A stretch of 64,000 nt of DNA from Xylaria sp. FL1777 (lineage: Eukaryota; Ascomycota; Sordariomycetes; Xylariales; Xylariaceae): assembly GCA_022578965.1 (NCBI GenBank), contig MU400519.1, forward strand, positions 434,001-498,000. The letters run 5' to 3'. Shown one piece after another: positions 22,471 to 35,291 of this stretch; the first letter of the stretch is position 1, and every line of letters begins with the position of its first letter. Both the position numbers and the translations under genes were made by a program. The notes beneath the pieces were generated by a model. The model saw nothing but the letters and a program-made list of their open reading frames with translations. It made no database searches and was not told the DNA's origin.

Positions 22471-25400
22471 GATTGTGATGTGATGATGAGGGGGCCGGGT
22501 GGGCAGGTTTAGCGGCGCCCTTCGAAATCTGACCCATGGGGATTTCAATACTTATACGATGGCGTCAGGCGTACCGTAGACGGCGAGGCTGACTTTCTAG
22601 ATGGAGATAGGTAGTTGAGCCCCATGTGTTGGTTCGCAGCAGTTGGCTAGGTGACACGGCATTTCATAGCCACAGTGATGCCTACCAGTTAGACTGGTTA
22701 TTGTGGCAAAGCTCAACTAGGTAACCTTTCAGCAACATTTTATTCTACCAACAAGCACAATACCAGGCCACAATAGTTTTGTCGATTTAATTACCCACAC
22801 CGATCGTGTACAACGAGCCCTCCCCGTCAAGCTCTTTCCCCCCTCCTTTCCTTTTGATCATGTGGGATTGGGATCAGTGGAATGACATAGTCAAGAACTT
22901 TCTATAGAAACGAGTGGCGCCTTTGTTTTATTTACTCCATAGGAAACTTTACTCATTAAACTGGCAAAGGAATGAGGCGCGTTGCTCTTGGGAACACGAT
23001 TCTGCAAATTGGGATTATCAGTGCCATGGTGGATGTAATGGGCATCATGGTTTAGTATCTTTCGACCTGTAATCGATTCGACTTATTAGCACCTTGTTGC
23101 CTCTGACGACTGTAGGGGGTCGAAATTATGAGGTCGGCGATCATGCAACTAAAATGACTGCCAAGTTTCTTCCATTCTTAGGATCATGGTTGGCCTGCTG
23201 CTCGCGCGCTGATGAAGAATGCTGTTTTAAAATGGATGGTCAGGTTGATAAGGATAATAGTTGACGGTACGTATTATAGTGGCGCATACAGTGCTGTACC
23301 TCATCAGATGCCGTACATGCCCGATAGGGCTGCGTCTATTTGAATGACGTCGGAGCGCGGTGTCGATAGGATTCTGTCGCCTGTCCCAGACAGCATAAGA
23401 CAACATATTACACTGCACTACTAACGTGCGTAACGGTACGTGTACACTACACGAAGGTTAAGAAGAAAATTCCCCCATCGCTAGACACCCAACTTTGCAG
23501 GCTAGTGTATAAGCGCAAGTAAGTAACACGAGGGGCCAAAAATAGCACGGGCGTGCCGGACTAGCCCGCCTCGGGAGATGAACAAGAATAGAAAGTCGAA
23601 GATTTCTATTCATCACGTGGAAGCGGAACGGACTCGTGCCCAGAGGTTGTTGGTGTGATAATGGGCAGTTTGAAAGTTACCAAGTTACGCATAGGTACTA
23701 TACTTGAATGTACTGAGTAGAGTATACAACCGACGGGCGATGCCAAGACGTGGACGCAGTGCTTGCTTTTATGAGTCGCCCAAATCACAAATCTAGTGCA
23801 CCAACTATTTCTCATGATTGTTCATGCGAGAGAACAGGATATACTGTCGAATCAGGCAAGTGATTTTAGAAACATATGCGAAACATGCTGATGCTATTAG
23901 TAGTGTACCTACACTACACTACTCATATCCTACTGCGTCCGTCGGGGGTTTTGTTTCATCGGATCCCACATAGTTGGTTGGACGAGACGATCGTCGCACC
24001 GAATGTTCAAACGGCCATGCGACGCGATCGAGTGAGCTTTGGAACGCTGCTGCATGATCTGCACTTTGCAGGTCAAAGCTGCTGAGCCGAGGGTCTTGAC
24101 AAGGCGCCACCAACGAGCAACAACCAATGACCAATGCGCCGGCATGATGGGATGGAGTGCCCCAGCCATATTGTATAGTCGGCCTACTGCGTATGCTGTA
24201 GTAGTTGGGTGGCCCGGTGCTTTGGAAACTTCAGCCTACCGTTCATACATAGCACAATGTGTATGTGTATCTACTGTACTTAATGTAATGCCATCGCCCC
24301 CTGACCAGGAATACATGTAGTAATTATGCAAGAGGCCCATATTCATAATGCTATATTGTCAGTTTCCCCAAAAAGGCAACTTTTTGGTCCAATGAGAACT
24401 GCCAAGAAGCGAGAAATCCAGGGTCCAGGGTTCAAGCGACTCTACACCACATTTACATGTAATCCGTCTGCCGGGTCAGAGGCGGTCGAACAAGAAGGCG
24501 AACCAGCAGGCGAACCACGGCTAAACAGTCGCCCGGGTCGGATTCACTAACAGATTGTTGCTGCTTAGCACCTACTAGGTACACTAGTGTACACCGACAG
24601 GAAATATCGATCGGTAAGCTAGTCGACGATCAAAGACATGAAATAGTCAGGCTTATATTACTCCGTACGTGTACTTGACAAAGGACACGAACAGTGCACG
24701 TCCATAGACAAGATATGGCCACCAGAAGATGACAGATGACAGAAACCACGAAGACCAAGCAATGAATGACTCCTCGTGATGGCTTGCAACGTAACGTTGT
24801 CGAAGCGCCAACGCGGCGACAGTGAGGGACCTGACTTGTCTGGAACGAGCCGAGAGAGGACAGCTTGGCGGAGGTCATGGACTAAAGGAGAAGGACGAGG
24901 GCTGGGCAGGGGTCATCACGAAGTAATATGGAGATGTTATAGGTGAGTGATGAAGGCGCTGTGGGGCTTTCAGGGGGGCGCAGTCCAGGAGCGCGCAAAG
25001 TCCAAGACATCTGATTGGCTTGAAACCGCCTAGTTTGATCAGCAGCGCCGCAAATCTCAGGCCTCGATAAGGCCGAGGCAGCTAAATCTGGCGGACTAGG
25101 TCCGGGCTAAGCTAACAACGGCTTGGGATTGGAGACTTCTCCAATGAAGAAAGGCAAAAAGTCATGGCCAGGTACCGGCCAGGACACTGCCAGGGGCACT
25201 TAATTCAACACAGCGACTAGGTATGCGCATATACGCAGTATTCAGTAGTGGACCTTGGTATGGAAGTCTGGATGGTTAGGTACCAGGTAAGACACTATAA
25301 TGTCAATAGTGCACATGGCTGTTTCCAGGTCGATGTCAGCTGACTAACTTATACCGGTATAGACCGAATAGATGACCTGGAAAACACGAGAGAGAGAGAG

Positions 25401-26126
25401 AGGCCGTAATACCGGCAGTGTTACAAGTCTGGATCAGTGACATGGAGAATGTTCCATACTAGTAGTGTACATTGAAGAAGAAGAAGAAGAAGAAGGAAGA
25501 GGGGGAAGAAGGATGAATAAGCGGGGTGAGAAAGGAAAGAAGAATAAAGTAGGTAGACTAGGTAGGTAGGTATCTCCTTACCCCATGTGTACGAGCAGGT
25601 ACTTACGGTAGAGGAAGAGAGGAAGGTAAGGCAAACAGGAACCATGGCCAATTATGGAAGTCAATATGAGGCGTAGTTCAGTAGTACCCAGGTATGGTCC
25701 CATTACGATGGGTCCTTTGATTGAGCCCTTGACGGCAGGTACCATACCACCATACCTCATACTTAAATTACAATGAGTAAGTCGTCCCTACCGCTCCTAG
25801 CGTGGTGTAGTGTAGGCAGTAGTAGCCCAGGTAATCAAACAACAATAAAAGTCAAGGGATCCTGCCCTCCTCCTCCTGCTCCTTCTCCTTTCGTGTCCCC
25901 TCCCTCACCCTTTCTATCTTCATATCACCTTCGCTTTCCTTTGCTACATCACTCGCTTAACGTAGCAGAAGCAAAAACAAAACATCGCCACGTCCCCTTC
26001 TGTTATCCCTCGCTTATAATCAACAGAAGCCACCTCATTCCGCCGTCTCGGGTCCAGTTCACTGTCTTGTAATCTCTCGGTTTCTGCTTGCTCCCTGTAT
26101 ACGCACCCCTCTTCAACGTAGACGCC
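22471..26126. other. 3.65-kb divergent intergenic region
   Basis: No gene is supported. Features seen: a GA run at about 25389-25402, a GAA-rich stretch at 25473-25510, TAGGTAGG motifs at 25550-25575, and a strongly CT-rich block at 25865-25960. The last precedes the Crh gene and is typical of promoters or leaders of well-expressed fungal genes. Confidence 0.45.
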
Positions 26127-27354
26127 ATGTTCTCAAAGATTCTGTCCACTACCGCTGTGGCCCTCGCCGCCACTCAGCTGGTCTCTGCCCAGACCTTCAC
26201 GGCCTGTGATCCCAGGGAGAAGTGTAAGTGGAGCACTAGGGAGGCGAGCAAACAGACGCTGACAACATGATATAGCATGCCCTCCCGACCCGGCTGTTGG
26301 CAAGGAGAACGTCATAACCATTGACTTCACCAAGGGCGCAAACAGCTTCTTCACGGCTGCTGATGGCACCACGATCCAGTACAGCAGCAAGGGTGCCGCC
26401 TTCACCATGAAGAAGGAGACCGAGGCTCCCACCATCACCAGCAACAAGTATATATTCTTCGGCAAGATCGATGTCGAGGTTGAGGCTGCCCCTGGCCAGG
26501 GCATCGTAACCAGCTCTGTTCTGCAGTCTGACGACCGTGACGAGATCGACTGGGAGTGGATCGGCAGTGATACTGCCCAGGTCCAGACAAACTACTTCGG
26601 CAAGGGTGACGATTCGACCTTCGACCGCGGTGGATACTCGCCTGTCGGCAACCCCCAGACCACTACCCACACCTACACCATCGACTGGACCAAGGACTAC
26701 GTCCACTGGCTCATTGATGGTACATTGGTTCGGGAGCTCAAGTACTCCGATGCCAAGGGCGGTACTCGATTCCCCCAGACTCCTGCTCAGCTCAAGCTTG
26801 GTACCTGGGTTGCTGGTAACTCCAAAGCTCCTGAGGGCACTGTCACTTGGGCTGGTGGCCTGGCCGACTTCTCCAAGGGTCCCTACACTGCCTACTACAA
26901 GAAGGTGACGATTCAGGACTACGCCGGCGGTGTTGCCAATGCCAAGCAGTACGTCTGGAACAGTGGCTCCGATGGTTCTTGGCAGAGCATCAAGGTTGAG
27001 ACGACCGACGGCTCTGATGTCTCCAGCGACGACGACACCACCTCCACGAGCACTACCGCCAAGGCCACGACAACCAAGGCCTCTTCCACCACAACTGCCA
27101 CCAGCGCGAGCAAGACCAACACTACCTTGTCCACCGTCACGAGTGCTAGCTCCGACGCCAGCGCCACATCAGGGAATGCAGGCCATGTCGCCAGCCAGAC
27201 CAGTGATGCTACTCCCACTGAGAGCGGAGCCGCTTCAGGAACAAGCGCGGCTGCCACCACGTCCACCTCGCCTGCTGCTACTGGTGCCGCTTTCAAGCCT
27301 GGCTTCAGCGGTGCTCTGGTTGGTGCTGGTGTCTTGGCCGCCTTGGTTCTGTAG
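26127..27354 (+). CDS. GPI-anchored Crh/UTR2-type GH16 chitin-glucan transglycosylase
   Basis: Exons are 26127-26223 and 26276-27354. The 52-bp intron (GTAAGT...ATATAG) restores EKSCPPDP; 391 residues. MFSKILSTTAVALAATQLVSAQ is a signal peptide. The catalytic motif DEIDWEWIG gives nucleophile Glu122, Asp124 and acid/base Glu126. It is followed by the conserved FGKGDDSTFDRGG loop, HTYTIDWTKDYVHWLIDG, and PQTPAQLKLGTWVAGN. A Ser/Thr-rich stalk (about residues 280-370) is followed by a small-residue site and a hydrophobic C terminus (GALVGAGVLAALVL), a standard GPI-attachment signal. Crh enzymes cross-link chitin to beta-1,3/1,6-glucan in the wall. No chitin-binding (CBM18) module is present, which places it nearer to the CRH1/CRR1-like forms lacking it. 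Confidence 0.93.
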
Positions 27355-30300
27355 ATTGTCCACTTCGTCTAATCCCGTTTCCACGATGGAGGTTGCGCAT
27401 TATCGAGCCGGACTTTCCATTCTAGGTGCTCCTTTGTATCAGCCTACTGGGGGCATTTCCGATTGTACAAATAAGAGGCGCGAGAACATTGGACTAGCTT
27501 CTATCTTATCCACTTATAGCATTCATAATAATTACGGTTCCATGACTCACCCAGTGGCAATGGGGGCTTGATGCCTGATGATGGGAGATGTTGGTGCTTT
27601 GAAATCGAAGACATGGTTTTGGTGCCGTGGGATGTTATCTACGATTGCATGTAAAAGTCGAAGCGGGAAATATTGGTGTTCATTGACAGCTCTGTTTTTT
27701 CCCACGAGCATGTACAAGCATGTTACAGGATTGGGTCAGCGTTAAGGTGCTTTTATATGGCTTTGCAATTAGAGACATTACACAGGTATATACTAGTACA
27801 TTTATACTCCGTTTTTGACCACAATCATGTTGGCAGAAATTGCAGTCTTTTTCATACTTTAGAACCGTTAAACCTTAGATATAGCCCCATCGTAGCAAAA
27901 CTGTCTCATTGAAATAAACCTTGATCTTCTCTATCGTCATCGCGCGGATTAGGATGCATTTTGTCAGTATTATTTTTTCTTGTTTAATTTCGTTTCCCGT
28001 CCCTTAGAGGGTCTTTCCCATGAATGACAGCGAGTAAGAATACCAAGTAGAGCATGCAAGCAAGACTGATTGTCACTAGCTTTTGGCTTACATACGCTTT
28101 CAGGTCTTGTCTCAATAACTCATGATCTCTAGCCGAGGGAGGTGGTACAAGATTCAATTAGCAGCACAGCAAGGGGCTTTACATGAGGTATGACATTGAA
28201 GAGGTCAGTAGCTGCTACGGTTTTATAACCCACAAGGCGCCTATTCTCAATGGGAGACAAGCTCAAGACAAATTTAGAGCAGTAGCAAGAGAAAGGGGCG
28301 TTGGGGGATGTGACGTGTCTTATCTTTTGTTGCTCGACTTTCAGCTTATTTATTACAGCCTGCCTCGTCGTCGGCCAACAGATTACTCTTCAAATCTCGT
28401 TTACTTATCTTTCTGCTTCTTTCCTTCTTTCTTTCAAGCTCTTATCAGCATCTCATTGCCTCTACATATTTCTATAACATACTCCAATATATAACGAAAC
28501 ATGAACAGCGCACCAACGATCGTGAGGTCTCTCTCGCAGTCTTGAGGAAGTTACCTGGACAATCTGAATCTTGAAAGACTTTTGCTTATGTGTAACACCT
28601 ACTACTTCCACGGGCGAACTAGTATTGATACGAAGAACTCTAGTCGATAGTTCGCATGTACTCCTTCATAATATTTAGGAGTTGGAGGTGTCGAACTACC
28701 AGATAGCCAGGCATTAAGCACGAAACGATTAAGGATTCCTACGGTATCCAGAAGCTTTCCGCCCATAATGCTACGAAGATCTCAATGAATCTCATTAGCC
28801 ACCTTGACCAGTTTAAGAGATGCCAGCTCAGGGCAGTAGATTGTATTATTCTACCGATCAACAAACCATGCATCACGTACCCCTGTGAGAGCTAAGTAAA
28901 AGGCAAATAAAAACGAAAATGTCTAGTTAGCATACTGAGAACTATACTAGGTGGACTAGCTTCCTCGAGACTACACCGTTCACCGTGATAGTTATGGCTC
29001 GCGTGAACATAAATTAGACGTTTGTTTTCTTCGCGTCTCTTCACATTGGATGCCGGCTTTAGTTGTTCTTAGCTAAACAATAATGTGCAATTAACAAACC
29101 TTGAGGGTGCCGGATTAGTAGAGTTTAAGGCCTGGACATTCTGATGTGGTGTCCTTCCATTCCTATTTACTATATTGTCTTTCTGTCACCCAACAGGGCC
29201 GGGTAATACGATTTGTTATTGATCTTCAGGCGTCTAGATGAACTGGGGCGCAGCTTTAACATTGCGTCTCTTATCCACCTAGTAAGCAAATAAGGGTCAT
29301 CGAGTTTTCATTCTATATCTAGCTTAATCGGCTTCGCCATTCTCCTTTGGCAAGAGACTTCCCCCTTCTGGTCGTGATTAACGCATCTGATATCTTATCT
29401 TAGCTGTTCTACGACCTGGGAGTGAGATGTAATATTGGGAGACAGCCCGATAGGAAACTATGCACCGCTCTCTTCTCATCTTGTTGAGCACTACGTCCTG
29501 TAGTGCATGTAGTACCACGAGGTCCGGTCCTGTTTAAAACCCACCTCTCATACGTATGATCCATACTACATAGCCTCCGCCATGTATAATGATGTGGAGA
29601 CCATGCTTAAAGACACCAGAGTTTCTCGGTCTTCAACCTTCAAACATCCGCCGCTATCCTTCACACTTGATATACTGCAAAGGTCATAGTATCAACAAAC
29701 CAAGACAGCTTTCACATTAACCCACGATGACCGCAAAACCGTGTCCTTGAAAGTTGATTTACAGATCCAAACTTTCGACAAAAGCAGATCAAAACACACG
29801 AGGGTGGCTCATCTCGGAAGAATGGAACACAGAAAAGGGAGCTAGAAGTTCCTATCGTAGGGAGTACACGTACAAGGACCCCCCGAGGGGGAGGGGCCGT
29901 TCGTTCCGTGCAGTGATTTCAAAACGAAGAACCAAAAGTGAGAGCGCATCTTAAAACCCCGTAATGAATAAGAACGCGTGCTTGACTTGACTACTATGCC
30001 CATCAAATCATGTCGAGAAGGGTGGTCCCAGTGATTGTTATAACTTCCTCTATATACTATCCTAGGGCAACACCTAGTCTAAGGTTTGCTTACTCACTGA
30101 TATTCTAGAATTTCGAACTCGATTAAGCCACCTAACCTAGAGCAATATCTTTACAAACCACTTATAGGTAGCACCTCCATCTCTATCACCCTTAGAACGT
30201 CATGAAAGGGTAATAGAATATCTTCACGTAGACACAGCCTTAAACCATATGACGATCATGGTCCATAGCACCGCCTACACGTATCAATAGACTATCTTCT

Positions 30301-30770
30301 ATTCCATCGCCACAATTTGAATCCGTAACATCGGGGAATGTGTTCAGGCACAGCGATAACCAAGTGAGCCATGAACAGGACAGAGGAGAGAAAATCAAGC
30401 AACCTACTAGTATATCCTTCTATCCAATTTATTTCTTCCATTGGCCGAGATTAAACTGTGCGAAACGCAAAGCAGCATCAGACCCTCTATTATAATGCAT
30501 ACACACATAGGCACGCAACTCAGCACACATATTGTGAGCAATCACCTACACAATACATAGTAGAGAGACAAACCAACCAAAAAGTCAAGCCATTTTATAT
30601 ACCATATTGTTGAGCCCCCAATATCAATTTTCTCTATTCCTTTTGAATGCCTTTGCCTCCTGGCGCCCGCCATGATCGCTCCAATTATCTATTAGTCCAC
30701 TAGATATATAACGCCGTCAGTTCAGGTGTTGATGAAATACTATTCGTGAAAAGTGACATGAGAAGCGCAT
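27355..30770. other. 3.4-kb region without a recognisable gene
   Basis: The left end is the 3' flank of the Crh gene and the right end the 3' flank of the zinc-finger gene. The middle is moderately A+T-rich. Short open frames show no domain, usable ATG context or plausible splice partners. No tRNA or 5S rRNA gene was recognised. Confidence 0.45.
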
Positions 30771-32968
30771 TCACGCTGTAGCCAAGGTATATAGAGATGC
30801 CAGCGCCAAAAAAAAAAAAAAAAGACAAATACAAAGATGATAGGATAAGGAAATTAGGTACTCACTGTACATGGGGTCACCGCAGACGACCCCCTGGTTT
30901 GTACTATTTAAATATTCATCGTTATTTACGTGCCCTTGTTGGGGCTGTCGCTGGCCCGTCATCGACGGGGCCGCATTGGGGTTGGGCATCGAGTGCCGGA
31001 CGCCGAGGCCTCGATTGATGCCGCTATTTCCATTCATCGTGAACCGGGTGTCGGCACTACTCGTGGCCCGTTGGTTGTGGCCTCTCACCGGCGGTACCTC
31101 GAGTTGGGGTTGAATTCGCGCTGGTGCCGGTGCGATGGATGGTGCGAGGGAGGCAAAACCATCCCCCTCGTCCATGTCAGCATCGGCATCCTGATCACTG
31201 TTGTCTTCGTCCTCGGCCGACGGAGCGGTGGTGGTTGTCGAAGATCCGGCGGACAGAGCCGGAGGCAAGGCAAGAGACCTCTGCGGAGCATGTGAGTGCG
31301 TCCCTGATGCCCGCTGAGGAGGCGGAGCCAATGCGACAGGTGTCGCATTTGTGGGCGTTGTGCTCGGTGTGACCTGATCGAGTGATTTCTGGCCGCCTAG
31401 CCCGGTGCCCCTGGCGGATATGATGACGGACTTCCAACGGTCGATGGCACGGGAGACCATGGTATTCAGATCCACGTGCCGCTCCTCTACGGTGACGGCG
31501 GTGCCACGCACGCCGCTGGCGCCCAAACCGAGCATGTAGTTCATGTAGGTCTCTTCTATGGGTATCGTTGCGGGTGGTACAATCCTGAACTCCCTCGGCT
31601 GCTGCAGGCGATTCAGGTGTTCGATCTGCAACTTGAGATTCGCATTTTCCTGCTTGGTGGCATACTGCGCTTCCTTTAGCTTCTCGAGCTCCTTTTGCCT
31701 CCGGCCGACACTCCTGGCGAGCTCCAAGCCCCAAAGCTCGCTTCGACGCTGCGGTGACAGCTGTTCCCATACATGATACGTCGACTGTAGGTGTTCGTGA
31801 ACCTGTTTCTCGAGCAGCGCAGCAGCCTTCTCGGCTCTCTTGACGCTTTCACGCATGTCACGAGGGAATTTGGTTTCGGAGGGCGGGTAGGTCAGATCCT
31901 CGGTTATCGAGGTTGTAGCCGTAGCGCAGTAAACACGCCACTTCTGGAACTCGTCACGAAAATACATCTGCAGAGCCTCGTACTGTTTCTGGCCGGGTGG
32001 CTGGATGGACCACGAGGTCGAGGTCGGATGAGGCGTGGAGGAGAACAGGGTCGGCGGTGCCTGGAGACATTGCAGTGTGAGTGCAGGGAAGTCGAGGGCC
32101 AGGGGCTCGAAGTCGAAGGGCAGCGAGTTCAAGTCGATGTGTTGTCTAGCAGGCCATTGGGGGTTAGTAGCAGAGTCTATCAGGCGGCGGGTAGTCAAGA
32201 TGGAAGGGCGTACTTGGCAGCTCTCAGAGAACTAAGCAATTCCCTCAGCGCGAGCTCAGCAGCGCGAGCAGTGTCCACGGCGTCGGCCAGGCGCTGTTTC
32301 GTGTCGAGTTGCATCTTCTGCGCCGCACGACCCGGCGCACGCTGTGGATGCTGAAGGCGTGACGGCGTTTCTCGACTCGGGCTTGCCCTGGTTCGGAAGG
32401 AGTCCCAGGTGCCGCCAGCGCCGCCTCCATGATTGCCGGTTGTTGGGGGGATGTCGTTGATCACGCCCGTAGCCTCCCACGATGCCTGGAACGGGAAGTG
32501 GCGGCTCTGGCTGTCGACGACGAACTGCCCTTCCTTGGGTATGCCGGCTGGTCGTGTAGCGGGATCGAGGGCTGTAGTCGGGGTCGGGGCAGGGCTCTTT
32601 CCGGAGGGAGAACCCGGGGTTCCTGGATTAGAGGTGTCACGGTCACGGCGGGCGTGAGAGCCCCTGGGTTGGCGTCGGGTGATGGATTCCCGCAGCTTGC
32701 GGATGGCGATCACGTCGTGGATGCCATCGGGTGGCTTCGGATTCTTCTCCTTTATGTAAAGGTCAAGATGTCTCCCGAGGGACGACGAGGTGAAGGCCTG
32801 GCCACAGTAGGGGCAGCTCTTGTCCTTGACAGCGCTCGTCTTAAGGGTGGCTGGGGACTCGGCAGCGGCGGCGGCGGCAGCAGTGGCAGTGGTTGTTGGA
32901 GCTGGGACGGCACCAGGAACGGCACCTGGACCGACAGGGTTGGTATTAGAGTTGGTAGATTCGGACAT
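30771..32968 (-). CDS. Conserved fungal protein with an N-terminal UBZ-like zinc finger and a coiled coil
   Basis: Exons are 32968-32214, 32145-30866 and 30775-30771. Intron 1 (68 bp) has a GTACGC donor, a TACTAAC branch point and a GCTAG acceptor, joining RAAK|QHIDLNSL. Intron 2 (30865-30776, 90 bp; GTGAGT...CTACAG) leaves a product of about 679 residues ending GDPMYT. If it is retained, the frame stays open to the same TGA, giving 709 residues. Residues 52-67 form CPYCGQAFTSSSLGRH, like the first half of a UBZ4/Rad18-type finger (Cys52, Cys55, His67), but the usual fourth ligand position is Tyr71. A helical block (about 330-450: EKLKEAQYATKQENANLKLQ) looks like a coiled coil. The rest is Pro/Ser/Ala-rich. 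It is probably nuclear, but I know of no established function. Confidence 0.78.
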
Positions 32969-33736
32969 GTTGGGGCTAGCTGACAGCACACCGTCGGCGG
33001 CGTCGTGGTGGCTGTCGTCGTCGTGATCGTGGTCGTGATCGGGAGCCGAGGACGGAATAGCTAGCCACGGGGTGATGGTAGTAGGAATAGTAGAAGAACA
33101 AGAAGTGCGATGGCTAGCTAGACGGCAACAAGCTGTGTCCCTAGGTATTGAACGAGGAAGGCTGGGGGAAACGGGAATCGAGAGGGAAAGAAGAATCAGA
33201 GAAAGGGGACAAAGACAGGGAGGAGGATTAAGTCGGGGTCAAGGCCGAGAGTGAGGGTGACGGTGAGCGTGATTGAGGGTGGTGGAAGGTGATGGAGGGC
33301 GAGAGCGAGGGCGAGGGTAATTGTCGGTTGTCGAGTCGGCGGTGACGTGAATGTATGGCGCCCCGAAGGAGCTCACCCTGCTCGAGACTCATCCAAAAGG
33401 AACGCCGATGCAGAGCTGTCGATGGTTGTGTCGGGTGAAGGCTGGACGTGGACTGGATGGGGTTGGGGAGAGATTGACAGCACACAACAACAATGCCTCT
33501 TCTTCTTTCTCCTTCTTCTTCTCCTTTGGTACCTAGCAGTAGTAAGAAGGAAGGAAAAGAGAAGAAGAAGAAGAAGATGCGGAAGAGGCAGAAGAAGAGG
33601 AAGCGATTTGTTGTTATTGTTGATGTTATTGTAGGCGTTCCTTGCTCGAGGCACCAATTCGCATGATACCGACTTCTTGTTTCCGTGCTTTCTTCGAGCG
33701 CTTCGAAAACAATTCTTCCACAGTCTTCACTTCCCC

Positions 33737-33769
<33 letters not shown>

Positions 33770-34440
33770 TGAATTCCTTTTCTTTTCTAATATTTAATGC
33801 TTTCTTGCTCTTTTTCTTGATCGTCTGCTTCCTTTTCTTCTCTTTCTCCTCCCTTCCTCTTCCCTCTCCGCACTCGCTTTTCTTGAACAATCCGAGCAGT
33901 CAGGGGTATCATTCGAGATAGGAAGACTGGCCTGGTACACTACTGCTAGCATACCACGTACAGTATAGTACCTACCTAATAGATACCCGGTTTTACCAGC
34001 CTCTACCGAAATGGGAATTACACCTGAACCATGCCGCTTTTAGCCTGAGCCCTGAGTCTAGCCTGTGCTATACCCACTTTTATATAGGTAGGGACTAGGT
34101 AAGTTGGAACTTGTAAATATAACTACGCATAACTTGTATAACTTTCAATGGATGCCGATACCTTTTTTTTTTGGCCCCAATTTCCAAGAGAGACTTCTTG
34201 AAAAGTCGTTCACAAGTGCTCTTTGGGGGTGAAGTGGCCAAAGCTCAGTGAACTACGCATACATCTATCTACCGCTCGGTCTGGTCGCGTTGCGTTAAGG
34301 TTGAACAAAAGACAGGAGGACCTCTGTGAGAGTCAAAGCTGACTATGTTCTGGGCACCAGAAGAGATCGGGAGATTAATGTAGTGGACAGCTAAATAATT
34401 TAGTAAACTGAGCTTTTGTATAACTAACTATCATTGATTT
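32969..34440. promoter_or_regulatory. Leader/promoter of the zinc-finger gene with purine/pyrimidine tracts
   Basis: It holds GA-rich repeats (about 33140-33320), a GAA/GAGGAA block (about 33545-33605) and a 27-base T homopolymer at 33737-33763. From 33950 to 34110 there are TACCTA/TAGGTA motifs, and a second T run at 34163-34172. No coding sequence is supported. Around 33.9 kb the base composition shifts towards A+T. Confidence 0.45.
33737..33763. repeat. 27-base poly-T homopolymer
   Basis: An uninterrupted T run within a pyrimidine-rich leader. Its length is likely variable between strains and error-prone in sequencing. Confidence 0.9.
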
Positions 34441-34749
34441 CTGGTGGACGCCGCACAATCGTGGCGGACCTTTAACCATCTCTCTCCATCATGCTTTCCC
34501 TTTCAATCCAGTCAGCCTCTTCAGCCCCTTCAGCCCCTTCAGCCTATTCAGCTCACTCAACTCACTCAGCTCATCCAACTCATCGAACCCACTTCTGCTT
34601 CGATATTTATTCATCTTGCCCAACCCGTCTGTAGGCTTCCCTACACTTACAGCGTAAGCGTCAGTACGGCACTGCACCGTCTTATGCGTATCCGATCACC
34701 AATACGTCCGATGCGAAGTACTTCACAAAATAACGAGCACGGTAACCCC

Positions 34750-35291
34750 ACCATGTTCAAAGCTGCGTATGTCTCAAGCCCCTTGCCCTCATCTTGCAGC
34801 TTCATCATTTCTAACACTCCCAAGGATGGAAATGAGTCCGTCGTTTTAAGGCAAGAACCGAAGTCTATCTTCGATCTTTCCTGACGCCCCTCAGACGAGT
34901 TTGTAGGCTCCCGCCGATCGAATGCCAGTTGATTCCAACCAGGAGGACCGCATACTTGTCTATCCGTACTTCACAGATGTCTTACTTCACTTGATGCGGG
35001 CTAATCCCGACTTTCCTCCTGCAGAACGAAACAAGGTCCTGCGGCACGTAGGCGAGGCAATCCAGGAATTTCATGACAAAGGCTGGCTTCATCTCGGTAT
35101 CGCCCTCCACGGCTTGGAAATTAGTATTACAAACCTCTGACCATTTGCAAAAGGTATTGGCAGACGTGAAACCTCACAACATTTTTGTCACTTGGACATG
35201 CGATGAAGAATGCAACAAAACAGTCACCGATGCGTCCAACATATTTGCTGGTGATGAGTGGGCCATGTTCGATTTCAAGAGTTCATGCTAA
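34750..35291 (+). pseudogene. Relic of a fungal-type protein kinase domain
   Basis: A kinase fold is recognisable in pieces. FKAAYVSS followed by CSFIISNTPKDG resembles the glycine-loop end and the beta-3 strand. The next exon-like piece (about 34906-35096, preceded by a TTGTAG acceptor-like site) reads ILVYPYFTDVLLHLMRANPD and ERNKVLRHVGEAIQEFHDKGWLHL. A 67-bp intron (35097-35163, CTGAC branch point) then joins to DVKPHNIFVTW, the catalytic-loop motif (DxKxxN). After that the frame gives EECNKTVTDASN and stops at 35291. There is no DFG motif, activation segment or C lobe. The N-terminal part also meets stops (34882) before the next piece. It therefore cannot encode a full kinase. It resembles the expanded, poorly known fungal kinase-like families. 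It lies at the edge of the A+T-rich island. Confidence 0.6.

Noticed and set aside
24198..24212. A 14-15 nt match to the TAGTAGTTGGGTGG segment of fungal 5S rRNA
   Set aside because: The flanking sequence does not resemble 5S rRNA at all, so it is a chance match.
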